Below are positions 1-11,722 of a stretch of DNA of 64,000 nucleotides, one piece after another. Below the pieces are notes generated by a model. That model searched no databases. It was not told the DNA's origin and was given only the letters and a program-made list of their open reading frames with translations. Both the position numbers and the translations under genes were made by a program. The stretch is from Cristatella mucedo (lineage: Eukaryota; Bryozoa; Phylactolaemata; Cristatellidae): NCBI GenBank assembly GCA_009760855.2, contig WPIO01000024.1, positions 5,270,001 to 5,334,000 of the forward strand. The letters run 5' to 3'. Each line of letters begins with the position of its first letter. Position 1 is the stretch's first letter.

Positions 1-57
1 AAATTAAAGCTGAGCCAGAAGCCTTTGGTGGTCGACTACTGCTCGAGTCTACGGTGG

Positions 58-485
58 AGCGATGGCCAATTTTAAGAACAAAAATTAAGTCCTGTTAATT
101 TTGGGAGACAATAAAAAATGTATAATTGCACATACAACGTGGACCTGTGTAGTATCTTAATTTCACTTGATATCCAAATTAAGTTCTAGCAGTTACCTGG
201 GTAGGCACAGATAGCCCGGCAGGTATCCTATATGTTGAAGGCGTGCCACCATGGCAAAAGAGAGGATGTCAAATCTAAACATGTGGACACACACAGACAC
301 ACACACGCACCCACACAGACAACCACAATTGTAGATTACGCACATGGGAGTATGCTCACACATGCACAAATCCATACACACGTGGATGCACATGCACCGG
401 TAAATGCATACTAACTACTAAAGCAAACAAATGGGCTCAATGAAAACCAACAAATGGTTCAGCTTGATCACTTGGTAATCAATAA
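58..485. repeat. diverged 0.4 kb duplication, copy 1
   Basis: Aligns with 3905-4345 in the same orientation over about 420 bases, with many substitutions and small gaps. Shared landmarks in order: gagcgatgg, tgtataattg, agttacctg, aaatctaaacatgtg, a CA-rich tract with cacacagacacac, and aatgggctc. The pair flanks a 3.4 kb block of LINE-B sequence. No protein similarity was recognised. On the minus strand both copies keep a splice-donor-like CAG|GTAACTGCT (here at 191-199). Confidence 0.7.
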
Positions 486-499
486 ATGTTATTGCAGGA

Positions 500-3025
500 T
501 ACTTTAATATTCAACCCGCTCGGTTCTTGACTGTCTGGAGATCTATGATTTGGTCCTAAATATTAATCATACCATTCACGTCGGTGGCTATATACTAGAT
601 CTCGTGATAACTAAGGATGTCTGGCCCACGGACCTTATAGAGTGCCTGCTGACCCTCACAGATGATTGCTCCGTCTCATTTACTGTTCCTGCTCCGTCGT
701 ACGTACAGGGTAATGTTGAACTTGTTCAGTGGCGTAACTTCAAAAGCATTCACATTAAAACATTTTTGAAATCTGTTTGTGATGCTGGTCTTCTTGATCT
801 GCACAAAGACTCAACCGACAGCCTCGATACCCTCACTGATGCAGTGAACATGATACTTGATACTCTTGACATGCACGCTGCCGTATATTCTGTCTGTCTA
901 CAGAGTCACAAAGATTCCTTTCAATTTACAAAAAATCTTCCAACGATGCACCGTTTTAAGCCCAGACTTGAACGTCGTTTTAAGAAATCTGGGTCCGATG
1001 CAGATATAGTCAATTTTGAAAGACTTTCTTCGAGTCTACAACCAGAAGCTTACAAAAGTCAGAGCTTCTATTTTCACCCGAAAACTGGAGTCCTGCCAGT
1101 CAGACCCGAAGAAGATTTATAAGACGATGCATCATTAATTGGCCAATGCTGAGAGGTCTCACTCCGCAGATATTAATCAGTCAGCCCAAACGTTTTCAGC
1201 CTTCTTTACTAGAACATTGTGCACATTTGCACCTCCACAAAGCCCCCTCCGACTAAAGCAATTGCTGAATTGCAAACTGTGACCTCACTTGAAAAAAAAT
1301 TCAATAGGTTTCTGCATGCGATGTGGCTACCTCAATAATGTCTAGTAAAAAGATCTCGTTTCTTGAAAACGACTAACCATAATCTCCGTAGTCTTTATTG
1401 TGAGATCAACTTAGCACAGCGATAACCGGGATGTAAATGCTTCTTTGGAAAAAAGAGTTGTACTCGAGTCCAGCAGTTGTTAGACCAATACTTAAACAAG
1501 CTTGGATTAGATACAGAGGTCCTTGCAATTTATCACCCAGTTTCACTCCTCCCTTCTTTGTCTAACATTCTTTAAATATTGCCCTAAGCACCGGTTAGCA
1601 CACATTGAAAGAATAAGATGTCAGAACAATTTTAATCGAGGTTCAAGCGAATGCACTCCACTGAAACTGCTCTCCTTTGTGTTAACAATGATATCCTATG
1701 CAACATCAGCGATGGGAATATCCCTGCCTAGCTGCCTTCGACATCATTGATCACGATGTCCTACTTGAGCGAGTGAGAACAACGATTAGTCTGGAAGGCG
1801 AAGCGCTGGCATGGTTTAAATCGTAGTTGTCTGATTGTGTTCAATCCGTGTCATTTGGGGGTCAGTTGTCCACCAGACCAGTCACCGGTGGAGTACGTCA
1901 AGGGTCCGTCCTCGGTCCTTCACTGTTCTCAATTTATACTCGACCTATGGGAAAAGGGATTGAGGCAGATGGAATAAGATATCACTTTGATGCTGACGAT
2001 ACTCAACCGTATTTATCATATAGGCAGTCGGATTCTGCTGCAGCAACTGATAAATTGAATGCTTGCCTTGCCGACATACATTCAATCATGGATACTGAAA
2101 ATTTCTTAAAATTAAATAATGGTAAAACCAAACTGCTGGTCATAGGATGCCCTAAGCCTACGGCTTTATTAGAAGGTTTTGCTATTCTAATAGGTGAGGC
2201 TGTTGTGGGACTATCACCACGTGCTAGGAATTAAGGTGTCGTCTTCGGCAGATGCTAAATTTTAAAACCTTCATTCAGAAGACTGCCTCTGCAGCTAGAA
2301 ATTACGTCTGATCCCTATGTAAGATTAGGCACAGTCTTCCATGGTGGCTCTCAAAGAAATAAGTAGCTCCTTAGTTCAGTCTTGGCTACATTATTGTAAT
2401 TTCCTTTTGGCTACTAACAAAGCCACTAGGCCACCGAAGCTGGCTATGAATATGGCTGGAATGCTAGTTTGCAAATCCCAGAGGTTCGACCATGTGCCTC
2501 CTTTGCTAATACAGCTACGGTGGCTGCCTCTTGCACAAATATACAGAGCACATTTTTAAGTTGACCCACAAGGCCAGCCATGGCTTGACTCTTCCACACC
2601 TTGCTGAATTGCTTCGCCAGTTCCAACCTCCTCGTGCCCTCAGATCCAGTATGGACAGTAAATAAACTGCTTTATTTCTTCGGTTAATGATCGTTGGCAA
2701 CACATACATTTGCTCGGCTGGTCCTGGATTGTGGAACTCACTTCCACGATTCTTATGCAATTACATCTTCTCTCCTGCTGCTGACTATGGCAATCCTTTC
2801 GAGCAGTCCTGAACTGCAACATCCGTGTTACTAACAACATCCACTGCTCTCTCGACTTTGCTATGCTTTCCACTTTCCTTTTTTATGTGAGACGAAGTCA
2901 GTTGGCTACTGAAAGTGTGCCGAAAGCTGCTTAGGCTGTGAGTGAGTGATGCAAAACTCTACTACGTAACACCCACATAGCCTTTGTGGCTTTAAGGAGT
3001 TACAGATGGTTATACATATAAATAT
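500..3025 (+). mobile_element. LINE-B copy (endonuclease end, RT, 3' end), decayed
   Basis: Non-LTR retrotransposon of CR1/L2 type. The frame at 550-1122 holds the end of the APE endonuclease (GGYILDLVITKDV) and the linker. RT pieces follow from about 1200, in several frames, including [12 protein letters not shown] and the active-site region at about 1978-2010, where the usual FYADD reads FDADD. The thumb and C-terminal part runs to about 2870, and the conserved 3' end (gctgtgagtgag, cacccacatag, gagttacag) to about 3025. Several frameshifts and stops; not functional. Confidence 0.85.
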
Positions 3026-3366
3026 ATGCATCGTACAATTGTACCCAGGCTAGGTTCGGTTGGCTGGGACCGGACGGCTGTAATGAGGGTAAGGGTCACC
3101 GGCTTGGCCGGGGTCGACGGCATGGCCGGACGTGCGGTGACGTGAGGTCACCGGGGCTCATGGGTGAGGGAAGTTGGCCGAGTAAGTCGTGGTGTTGGAG
3201 GCTCCCAGTCTCGCCGAGTTGGCACATGTATGGTGGCAGGCGTGGTCCGGCGATGCGGCCATGCACGCAAGGCAACGAGTGCCCAAGTCCCGAGCTGAGC
3301 TGGATAGCACGCTCGTTGCAGAGACTTGCATATTCTGCGCTCACATGTAGCGTGTTCGTGACCGTG
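3026..3366. other. GC-rich spacer, nothing recognised
   Basis: About 340 bases much richer in G and C than the flanks, between two LINE-B tails facing each other. Overlapping open frames on both strands look like compositional by-products; no domain or motif seen. Confidence 0.5.
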
Positions 3367-3790
3367 TTACGCAGGAGAGTTTTGCATGGCACACTCACAG
3401 CCTAAGCGGCTTTTGGTACGCATTTGGTTGCCAGCAGACTTCGTCTCACGCAACAAAGACAAAGTGGGAAGCATAGCTGAGTCAGGAGACCTGTTGAGGT
3501 TGTGAGTAGCATGGAAGTAGCACCTCATAACTGCTGAAAACGATGAACCACAGTCGGCAGCAGGAGAGTAGTCGTCGTTGCATAAGAATTGTGGAAGCGA
3601 CTTCCACAGTCTAGGACCTGCAGAGCTAAAGCTTCTGTCACCAACGATCGTTAAGCTGAGGAATGGAACAGCTAATTTATTGTCCACACAGGACCTGAGG
3701 GCGTGAAGAGGCTGAAACTGGTGCATACTCTGATCGAGCCGGATGCACAAGATCGGCATGCAATTCACAAGTTCCAGCAATAAGTTAAGC
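3367..3790 (-). mobile_element. LINE-B 3' fragment
   Basis: Minus-strand C-terminal end of the LINE-B ORF (peptide SFSSAGPRLWKSLPQFL) followed by part of its 3' end (reverse complement of acgcaggagag and cagcctaagcgg). The terminal ACATT repeat is missing, so the 3' end has been lost or interrupted. Tail to tail with the plus-strand copy ending near 3025. Confidence 0.85.
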
Positions 3791-3904
3791 TATGATGACG
3801 TGCTTCCATAACAGCAACTTTAACAAGGACACCAGTGGCAGCAGTGTAAATTAATTCCCTGAACTGTTCGGTGGCCTGGCCACATTAATGCTTAAATCCG
3901 TGTC

Positions 3905-4345
3905 AGAGCGATGGACATCGACGAAAGAAAAGTAATTCTCATGCTTCTGGGGAGCCAACAACATGTATATAATTGTGCAAACAAAGTGGATCTGAGTAGT
4001 CCCGCCAGTGCACTTGATAAGCAGAGGAAGTTTTAGCAGTTACCTGAGGGAGGCGCAAATAATCCAGCAGGTATCATACATGTTAAAGACCATCTCACAA
4101 TAGTGAAAGAGAGAAAGGCAAATCTAAACATGTGTACCACCATGCGCAAACACAGACACACACGCATACACCGGCGCGTGCTCACACAGGCACAAACCGA
4201 TATTCACATAGACGCATATGCACAGGCATATGTATATGCATACAAGCTACTAAAGTAAACGAATGGGCTCCCTGAAAGAAGAAAACCAACAATTCGCACT
4301 ACTGTATCACTTGGTAATCGAAAATTGTACATGCCGTGAGATTAC
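3905..4345. repeat. diverged 0.4 kb duplication, copy 2
   Basis: Partner of the segment at 58-485. It lies immediately downstream, in gene direction, of the last recognised EGFR tail exon. Whether it is an old repeat or a duplicated exon region is not settled by sequence alone. Confidence 0.7.
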
Positions 4346-4401
4346 CAGGTTTTCTCAAACGAATCGTATGAATTTACTCAAGTTACAAAGTGCCTACTAC
4401 A

Positions 4402-4583
4402 CTAACCATTTAGGGAGCATGAGTTATACTTGCCTTTAGCGATGCCCAAGTCATCTTCGGGAATGACGTCCAGATATTGGTCACATGTGCTCGGGTTCAG
4501 GTCATCCTCAATGGTCACGGAAGGCTGGAGGTGAAGGTAACCGGCTTCACCAGCAGCTAGTAAAAAGGGCTGCTGCTCAGCTG
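4402..4583 (-). CDS. EGFR: EGFR tail exon, possibly terminal
   Basis: The acceptor is excellent (TTTTCTTTCTTGCAG), entering in phase 1, which fits either the 18.9 kb exon or the optional 4.7 kb exon. The peptide includes GEAGYLHLQPSV, then DQYLDVIPEDDLG, two acidic-flanked tyrosines typical of an EGFR tail. There are two possible ends. A donor AA|GTATAA would end the exon at 4430 in phase 2, with more exons further left. Read through, the frame continues nine codons past the split codon and stops at 4402-4404, making this the last exon. No clear polyadenylation signal follows, so I cannot choose. Confidence 0.72.
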
Positions 4584-4658
4584 CTGCAAGAAAGAAAATG
4601 CAAGGAACTGCTGATTGCAATAATCACGGCTATTATCACTAGCATGAGTATCTGACAC

Positions 4659-4730
4659 TGTAGGTGCCAGGGCCATAGATCGGTTGTGGCCTGCCAGTGC
4701 TCTCATCATTTTCGCCGACCATGCCACTAC
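4659..4730 (-). CDS. EGFR: candidate EGFR tail exon (optional)
   Basis: 72 nt, phase 1 in and phase 1 out, so it can be included or skipped without changing the frame. The acceptor is AACTCCGCAG. The donor A|GTGTCA is weak. It encodes MVGENDESTG and PIYGPGTY, glycine-rich with two tyrosines. If the donor is not used, the frame reads SVRYSC and stops at once, giving a different C-terminus. A LINE-A 3' tail begins about 27 nt upstream of the acceptor. Support is from strand, phase and one good splice site only. Confidence 0.45.
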
Positions 4731-4756
4731 CTGCGGAGTTAACTGAAAAGTTGAAT

Positions 4757-4955
4757 AATACTAATAATGCACTTGATAAAGTGCCCTCAGAGAACTCAAT
4801 CTCTCTCTCTCTCTCTCTCTCTAGGCGCTTGACATTGGCTGCAAAGGGAAATGCAATTGAAGGGTGAGTACAATCATGATTGATAAGCAAACAAAATGAA
4901 TAACATGGTCAGGGGTGACATGCACAATGTCAGCATGCAAATGTGGTTAGTGGAT
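4757..4955 (-). mobile_element. LINE-A 3' tail with a CT expansion
   Basis: Reverse complement of the LINE-A 3' end: aatactaataatgcacttgataaag, then the conserved end, then the upstream untranslated part with gggtgacatgca. A run of about 11 CT units at 4798-4822 replaces the short ctctttct found in other copies. Its outer end is about 27 nt from a candidate EGFR exon acceptor. Confidence 0.85.
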
Positions 4956-5585
4956 CGTCGACGATCGACATCCGGGTGAGAAGTGGCAGAAAAGGCCGAC
5001 GAAATTCGCTCGATGTGGTGTCGGCTCGCATGCATGCACGTTCACGAGTGGCATGCGATCATTGCCAATTGAGTCGACTACAGTCAACACTGCCTACGAA
5101 ACCTGGTTTTGTTGGCATCCCAACAGCACAGAACGTCTGCCAACGACTGACACTACTTGTTTACTTTTCTATTCACCGAGCTAGGTGGAAACACAACACT
5201 TTTTGCCAGCTCACCTGCCCGAAGCCATATAAATCACTGAGCAGCACTGCCGGCAGCCATGCTCCACCGAAATGGAACAACTCGGGCACTGCAACCTCGA
5301 AACCATTCAAAATATATGCGAGGTCCTTATTGCATATCTGTCAAAATGAATAGAAAGTTCTGCAACCGATACCATATGCAGGTTTTAACTACATAACACT
5401 CGGACACTCTGATTTGCACAAGCTTAGGATGCCAGGATGCCTATGCATCCTCCCTGCTCCAACAGTGAACAGTGCCAAAACTAGTTCATGATTAGCCAGG
5501 AATACGATACACCTACGAGTTCATGCGTTTGTGGCATCCTGCCTAATTACTCAAATTCCCTTTACTCTGTACTTTAGAATTGTGC
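4956..5585. other. unassigned intron sequence
   Basis: A plus-strand frame of 136 codons (4943-5353) starts in LINE-A tail sequence and has no recognisable motif. Nothing else seen. Confidence 0.4.
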
Positions 5586-5589
5586 CCTT

Positions 5590-5990
5590 AATATTGTGTC
5601 AACTGGTGACAAACTCAGCAGCTTATCTGTTCTCAGATCTGTCGCCGAGCCTCCACTCATGTCTGAACTGCACTGGCTGCCTACCGTGCTTATAATCTAC
5701 CTGCAGCAGCATCCTCCCTCCGTCCGACAGAAATTCTCGCCCTCCTGTGTCTGCCTACCCATCTGATGTGCTTGGTCCTCAGGTATGGCCCAGTGAACCT
5801 GTTCATATTGCTTTGGGAACATACCAGTCTATGAGTAAGTGCACTTTACTTAATGCGTACCGAAAGCCGCTTAGGCTGTGAGTGCGCTATACAAAACTCT
5901 CCTGCATAACCCCCACCTGGTCTTTATGACTTTGTGGAGTTACATTACATTGAGTTACATTACATATTTGACGGAGATACATTACATTGC
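5590..5990 (+). mobile_element. LINE-B-like 3' fragment
   Basis: Starts with a decayed stretch encoding LHWLPT-like sequence of the LINE C-terminal region and ends with the LINE-B 3' end (cgaaagccgcttaggctgtg, then gtctttatgactttgtgg) and ACATT-type repeats at 5938-5985. The middle is strongly diverged. Confidence 0.65.
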
Positions 5991-6364
5991 GTTGACTAGC
6001 CACGGTCCCACTAGCGGCCAGTGGCACAGTGCGCCTGTGGCACTGACAGAAATCACCCTCATGCCAACTTTCTAAAGCCTATAAGATGGCATTTGGGGCT
6101 GCCGATTGGTTAAGCCTCTATCTAGGAATATGCACTGACTCACTATCAGGGGGTAAGCACCGTAAAGAGCTTAAGGTAAATTCATTATACATTATCTAAT
6201 CAAAATTAGTTCGTTCAAAAAACTAACTCATAAAAAAAAATTTCAAAATATATTCATCAACAATTATTGTAAACAAAAAATTCCCCAATTTGTGTTTTAA
6301 GTTTTTTCTTCTGATCTTTCTCTATTAAGTTCAATGGAATGGCACACATGCATCCACACACATA

Positions 6365-6485
6365 CACCTTATGTTATGTATCTCCTTCTGTACCTCCAAA
6401 AAGTGGTAAAGACTATGTGGGTGTGACGCAGGAGAATTTTGTATAGCACACTCACAGCCTAAGCGGCTCTCGGTAGGCATAGCTC
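6365..6485 (-). mobile_element. LINE-B 3' tail fragment
   Basis: Reverse complement of the LINE-B 3' end, including actatgtgggtgtgacgcag and cactcacagcctaagcgg. Only about 120 bases remain. Confidence 0.8.
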
Positions 6486-6489
6486 GGTC

Positions 6490-7335
6490 TTCACATGGCA
6501 CAAATTCAGCTGACACTCTAGGAGCAAAATCACGCAGCTGCTCTCTCTCTCTCTCTCTCTCTCCTGCATCTTAAATTTCTCTTCCCGAGCCACCTCACCG
6601 AGGTCTTCCTGCCAAGGACTGGCTGCAAAACGATTGGGCTCCATCGACGGCAACGCTACGCCAACTGAAATGCACCTGCCAGTCGGCCCGCCCTCTCTGC
6701 CAAGTGCTGGCTATGCAACGTCATCGACATAGGGTAAAGTTTGATTTTTTTAGCTTTTACCTTCACAACGCTTTTTTACTATTTCTTGTCAATTTTTGAA
6801 ATACAATAAATTAGACAAAATAATGTTTAATCAATTTATTTTTGAAGAATTTATTTTTGATGAATTATTTTTGATAAAATATTTTCAAGAAATATTTGTT
6901 GATGAATGAGTCACTCCCCACTGTAATGAGCACATGACCTCAATCAAGAGTTCACTTGCCTGGCTGACATAAAGTATTCTTAGTTTATTGGCCAATTGCA
7001 TTTACGGCTTATTATTCACCTTACGGCATGTTTATTATCCAGAAGTATTTGTGACCATTTTATTCCTGCTGAGGCCCAAGTTTAGTTTAGTTTAGCTTAT
7101 GGCCTAGCGAAGATAGTGGTGATGCGTTAATCGGTTTATGGTCCATTGCGATTTATGGCCGCCAAAGTTGTATGATTTTAAGTAAATGCCTGGTGGTTTG
7201 AGGCTAGAATGACGAGCAATGAAGTCGCCTGCTAGCCAACTTGGGTGTCTGAGAAAAAACTGAAGCTAGCTACAGTGTTTTCGTGTGACTTCACGTATGT
7301 ACCGTTCGCATTCAAATTTAAAACTTCAAACTGTC
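6490..7335. other. unassigned intron sequence with CT run and AT-rich stretch
   Basis: Holds a CT repeat at 6540-6562, an AT-rich zone at about 6740-6900 and a loose TTTAG repeat at 7080-7100. No gene or element recognised. Confidence 0.5.
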
Positions 7336-7339
7336 TTCA

Positions 7340-7960
7340 AAAAGTTCAATCTGTCAACCTTTGGGTCTGAAAGGGTCTTGATGTTTAGCGATTCACATGT
7401 GACTTTAAAGGAGAGGGATTGTAGGCTGAATGAGAAATGCACGTTGTCAGATACACTGGATTTGATGATATTTTGTGAAGAAAAAGTGGAGTTTTATGAG
7501 AAAACTTGGTCGAGTGTATGACCCTTGATATTAGTAGCTCTGTCCACATGAGCCGTGAGCGACTGAGGCAGTCAATGCATAAAATTCAGTGCTGAAGGCA
7601 TCAGTTAAGTTATCAAAGTGATTGTTGAAATCGCCCGTGACGAGAAAGGATCAATTTCTTGCACACAGAATCGAAATGAGATCAGAGAATTCTGAGATAA
7701 AGGTGGACTTGGTACCAGTTGGGCAATGGACTACTGACGTCATGGGTAGCTCGTTGTCGGATAAAATCAAGCCAAGCGATTCAAAAGACTGCTTCGAGGG
7801 TAGTGCAAATTAGTTGAAGTCAAATTTCTAGCGCATGATAAAAGCAACTTAACCTTCAGTTTTGATTGATCTAGGGGTGTGAGAGACTGAAAAACCAGTC
7901 GGGGTTGTGTCTTTAGTAGTCGGGCAGCTTACCGATTTTAGCCAGGTTTCAGTCAAGTTG
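7340..7960 (-). mobile_element. LINE-A endonuclease segment, inverted
   Basis: Minus-strand sequence matching the APE endonuclease part of LINE-A (compare 54230-54780 on the same strand, with shared stretches such as gtatgacccttgat and aagttatcaaagtga). It ends where plus-strand LINE-A sequence begins at about 7965, so the two look like one insertion with an inverted 5' part. Confidence 0.8.
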
Positions 7961-7964
7961 TCAC

Positions 7965-10200
7965 CTGAACTGAGCAGACTGTGCACCCACGCCCAGACAA
8001 CCTACGGTATAAAATAGAAATAGAACTAGCTAGGTCTACTAAGCCCAAGCTTAAATAAAGCATAAACAAGATCGGAAATAACTGTCCATAAACAAGCACA
8101 CAAGGACTAGGTCGTACCTATCGATGCTAGCAAAGGCCAAATGTGGCTTCTATGAAACAATTGTTGACTCACAGATGCACAATCAAAAAATGGTGATTTC
8201 GACAATCATCCACCTCCTCAACCGCTTCCAGGTTAGCCCCTTACCTAGTGATGCCGGTGGTGATCCAATTGATCGCTTCTCTAGCGTCTTTGTCCCGAAG
8301 ATAGACAGTATCAAGGGGTTCATCCCTACGATGGCAGCATTCCCTTTAGAATGATGCCCCTGAATTCTTTGCAGCACCTCAAAGTCTGCACTCAAGGAAG
8401 TCACTAGTGACCTCGTCCTGAAGTTCACATCCCAATCGAAGAACACAAGAAGTCTTTTGGACCCTATTCCCACTGTCCTGCTTCTGAGATGCATTGATCT
8501 GCTGCTGCCATGCATATCTAACATCATTAACATGTCATTAGCATCAGGTCATCTCCCAGATCTTCTTAAAAAAGGCTGTAATCATGCCACTTCTCAAGAA
8601 AACAAAACTAGACAGAGAGATAACTTGAACAACTATCGCCCAGTCGCCCTTCGATCATCGAGTCCCGAGGCACGTGTGTGAAGCGCCAGAGTAAAGATTG
8701 AGCTCTCTCGGGGCGCTATATAAATGAATTATATTTTTTTATTCCGATCGAAGACACTGGAACAATTCGTGGCAGACCAGCTGAACTCATACATTGAAAC
8801 TTAAAATCTTACTTACAATTTCCAGTCTGTTTTTTGAGGTAATCAGTCCACAGAGCTAGCGTTGCTTTGGGTTTACAACAACCTGCTTTGGAATGCAGAC
8901 ATGGTTAGGGTACCTCTGCTTGTTTTGCTCAATCTTTCGGTAGCTTTTGAAACTATTGGTCATCAAGTCCTTCGTGAGCACCTCTCATCTCACCTGGCAT
9001 TACTGGCACTTTGTTTTAATAGTCCAGGTCATTTCTAAATTGGAGACTCCAGAGTATTGATATGAATGGACAAAGATCATCCGAGGAATCTCTGAATTAT
9101 GGGATACCTCAGAGCTCCGTGCTTGGCCTTATTTTTCATGGTTTATACTCTTTCTCTTGCCGATATGATTGCCGAGCACAATCTAAGCTTTCAATTCTAT
9201 ACAGATGATATTCAGTTGTACCTTTGCCTTGATACCTCCTAGCCCTCAAGGATGTCGATTTCTCTCAACTGCCTTGCATTGAGGACATCCGCAATGGATG
9301 GCAGCAAATCTTCTTAAATTGTACAATGATGAAACCAAGTACAAGTTATGGGAAAACCAAGCGAGATTCAGAATTTCGAAAGGCTAACGCTCAAAATTGA
9401 ATCTGCATGCACATTTTCTATTGAATCGGCACGAAATCTATGTGTCATGTATCCAAAGTGATCTTTCAATGGACGGCCACATCAGTTCCACAATCACATC
9501 AGCCTACTTTCAATTACAGAATATTACTAAAATTTGGGCTTGTTTAGACAGGGATACCACATCTAAGTTTATCATCTTTGTTTTTGCTTTTGTGAAATCT
9601 CGTCATGGCATCTGAACCTCACTGCTTGCAGGTCTACCGGCCGGTTCAGTCAGGCGCTAACAACTGGTGAAAAATTCTGCAACTAGGTTTGTCTTGCGTA
9701 AGCATCGCAGCTGCCACATTGCAGCACTTCTTGCCAACCTGCACTGGCTACCAGTCAAGTAATGGATTGATGTTAAGGTTTCGTCACTCTCTTTAACGTT
9801 TTTTCATTCTTTTGCTCCAGGCTACCTAGCAGATATACTGCTCTACCAGCCTCAGCATGGTACCACTGCTTTTCGAAATTTAACTGTTTATTTATACCTC
9901 TTACAGACCATCAAATTGCTTGGAGACAGCGCCCGTAGTTCATACGCTCACAAAGTTTGCAACGCATTCCATGATTCGTTCTTTATGTGCTTATGCATGC
10001 TGACACTTTGCACACTGCCACTAACCATACTTGCATGCTAACCCTATGCAGTTCACCCCTAACGATGTCACTTTTGGTGTTGATTGAGCTTGCTACTACT
10101 AACTATTCAATGATTTTTCATATGCAGCAAATTTGGAGCGCCTAAAAAAAGAATGAGCTCTCTGATAGTGGTATATCAAGTGTTTAATAATATTATTATT
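7965..10200 (+). mobile_element. LINE-A copy, linker to 3' end, decayed
   Basis: Begins at the endonuclease-RT linker (gactgtgcacccacgccc), passes through RT fragments (LLPCISNIINMSLASGH at about 8497-8550; the active-site region at about 9190-9220 as YTDD), the thumb region at about 9400-9900, and ends with the LINE-A tail and an ATT run at 10175-10200. Many stops and frameshifts. Confidence 0.85.
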
Positions 10201-10702
10201 AAACTAGCCTCTGAGGTAGTAAGAAGACAATACATGTAGAAATAGACTGAGAAATCTGTTTGTGATGCAGGCCTTCTTGATCTGCATTCAGACTCGACCG
10301 GCAGCCTCAATACCCTCACTGATGCGATGAACATGACACTCAGGAGTGCTCTTGACAAGCATGCTCCCGTTCGCTCTATCCGTGTTCAAAGTCGTCGAGA
10401 TTGCTTTCAATTTACAAAAAACTCCTTAAGATGCGCCGTGTTAAGCGCAGGCTGGAACGTCGTTTCAAGAAATCGGGGTCTGAGGCAGACCTAGTCAATT
10501 TTAAAGACTTCCTTCGAGTTTACACCCGAAAGCTTAAAAAGCCAGGGCTTCTTTTTTCATTAGAAAACTGAATTCCTGCCAGTCGGACACTAAACAGATT
10601 TATAAGACAGTAAACCATTTACTGGCCAATGCTGCCAGGTCTGACTCCCCAGATATTAAGGGCTCAGCCGAAAAGTTTTCTGCCTTCTTTACTGAAAAAA
10701 TT

Positions 10703-11722
10703 GTGCACATTCGTGCCTCCATTAAGCCCCCTCCGACCAAAGCAATCGCCGTTCCTCAACCTGTGACCTTTCTTAAAAGGTTCTCTGATGTTTCTGCCTG
10801 TGATATGGCTGCCTTAATAAGGTCTAGCAAAAAGAGCTCGTCTCATGAAGACCCTATACCTTCATCTCTGTGGTCTTCACTTGCAGATCAATTTAGCCCT
10901 GCCATAACCAAGATTTTTAATGCTTCCTTGGGAAAAGGGGTCGTCCCCAAGTCCTTCAAATCGGCAATCGTTAGACCTATTCGTCAAAAGCCTGGATTAG
11001 ACACAGAGGTCCTAGCAAACTATCGTCCAGTTTCCCTTCTTCCGTTTTTATCAAAGATTCTTGAAAAAATTGTTGCTAAGCAGCTAGTTGAACATATTGA
11101 AAATAATGGAATGTCAGAAACATTTCAATCAGGTTTCAAGAGGCAGCACTCTACTGAAACTGCTCTCCTCCGTGTTAACAATGACATTCTAAGTGGCAAC
11201 GACGACGGGAATGTCACTGCCTTAGCTCTGCTAGATCTGTCTGCTGCCTTCGACACCATTGATCACGAAGTTCTGCTTGAACGATTGAGAACAACGATCG
11301 GTCTGGCAGACGAAGCACTGGCATGGTTTAAATCCTACTTGTCTGATCGTGTTCAATCCGTGTCGTGTGGGGGTCAGGTCTCAGACATGAGAAGGGTCAC
11401 CTGTGGAGTCCCTCAAGGGTCTGTACTTGGTCCCTTGCTGTTCTCCATTTATACGCAACCTCTGGGAAAAGTGATTAAGGCCCATGGAATAGGATATCAC
11501 TTCTATGCTGACGATACTCAGTTGTATTTGTCATTTAAACCGTCGGAATCTGCTGCAGCAACTGAGAAACTGAATGCTTGCCTTGCCGATATTCGATCCT
11601 GGATGTCGGAAAACTTCCTGAAATTAAATGACGATAAAAACGAACTGCTTCTCAAAGGACACCCTAAGCGTGTGGCTGGATTAAAAGGCTTTGCTGTTCT
11701 AATAGGTAATGCTATTGTGTGA
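10703..11722 (+). pseudogene. LINE-B reverse transcriptase ORF fragment
   Basis: A 339-codon open frame covering the RT fingers, palm and start of the thumb. Recognisable blocks: NYRPVSLLPFLSKILEK, LLDLSAAFDTIDH, VPQGSVLGPLLFSIY, and the catalytic FYADDTQLYLSF. It ends at a TGA (11720-11722) where related copies read CGA (as in GTGCGACTATCACC at 35760), a one-base change within a CpG. Downstream frames (from about 12039) carry the remaining thumb region. In a working element this enzyme copies RNA at a nicked target. Here it is a fragment. Confidence 0.9.

Noticed and set aside
10703-11722. a host gene encoding a reverse transcriptase
   Set aside because: Flanked by LINE-B linker and 3' end, with an internal stop and related decayed copies all over the window; it is a retrotransposon fragment.
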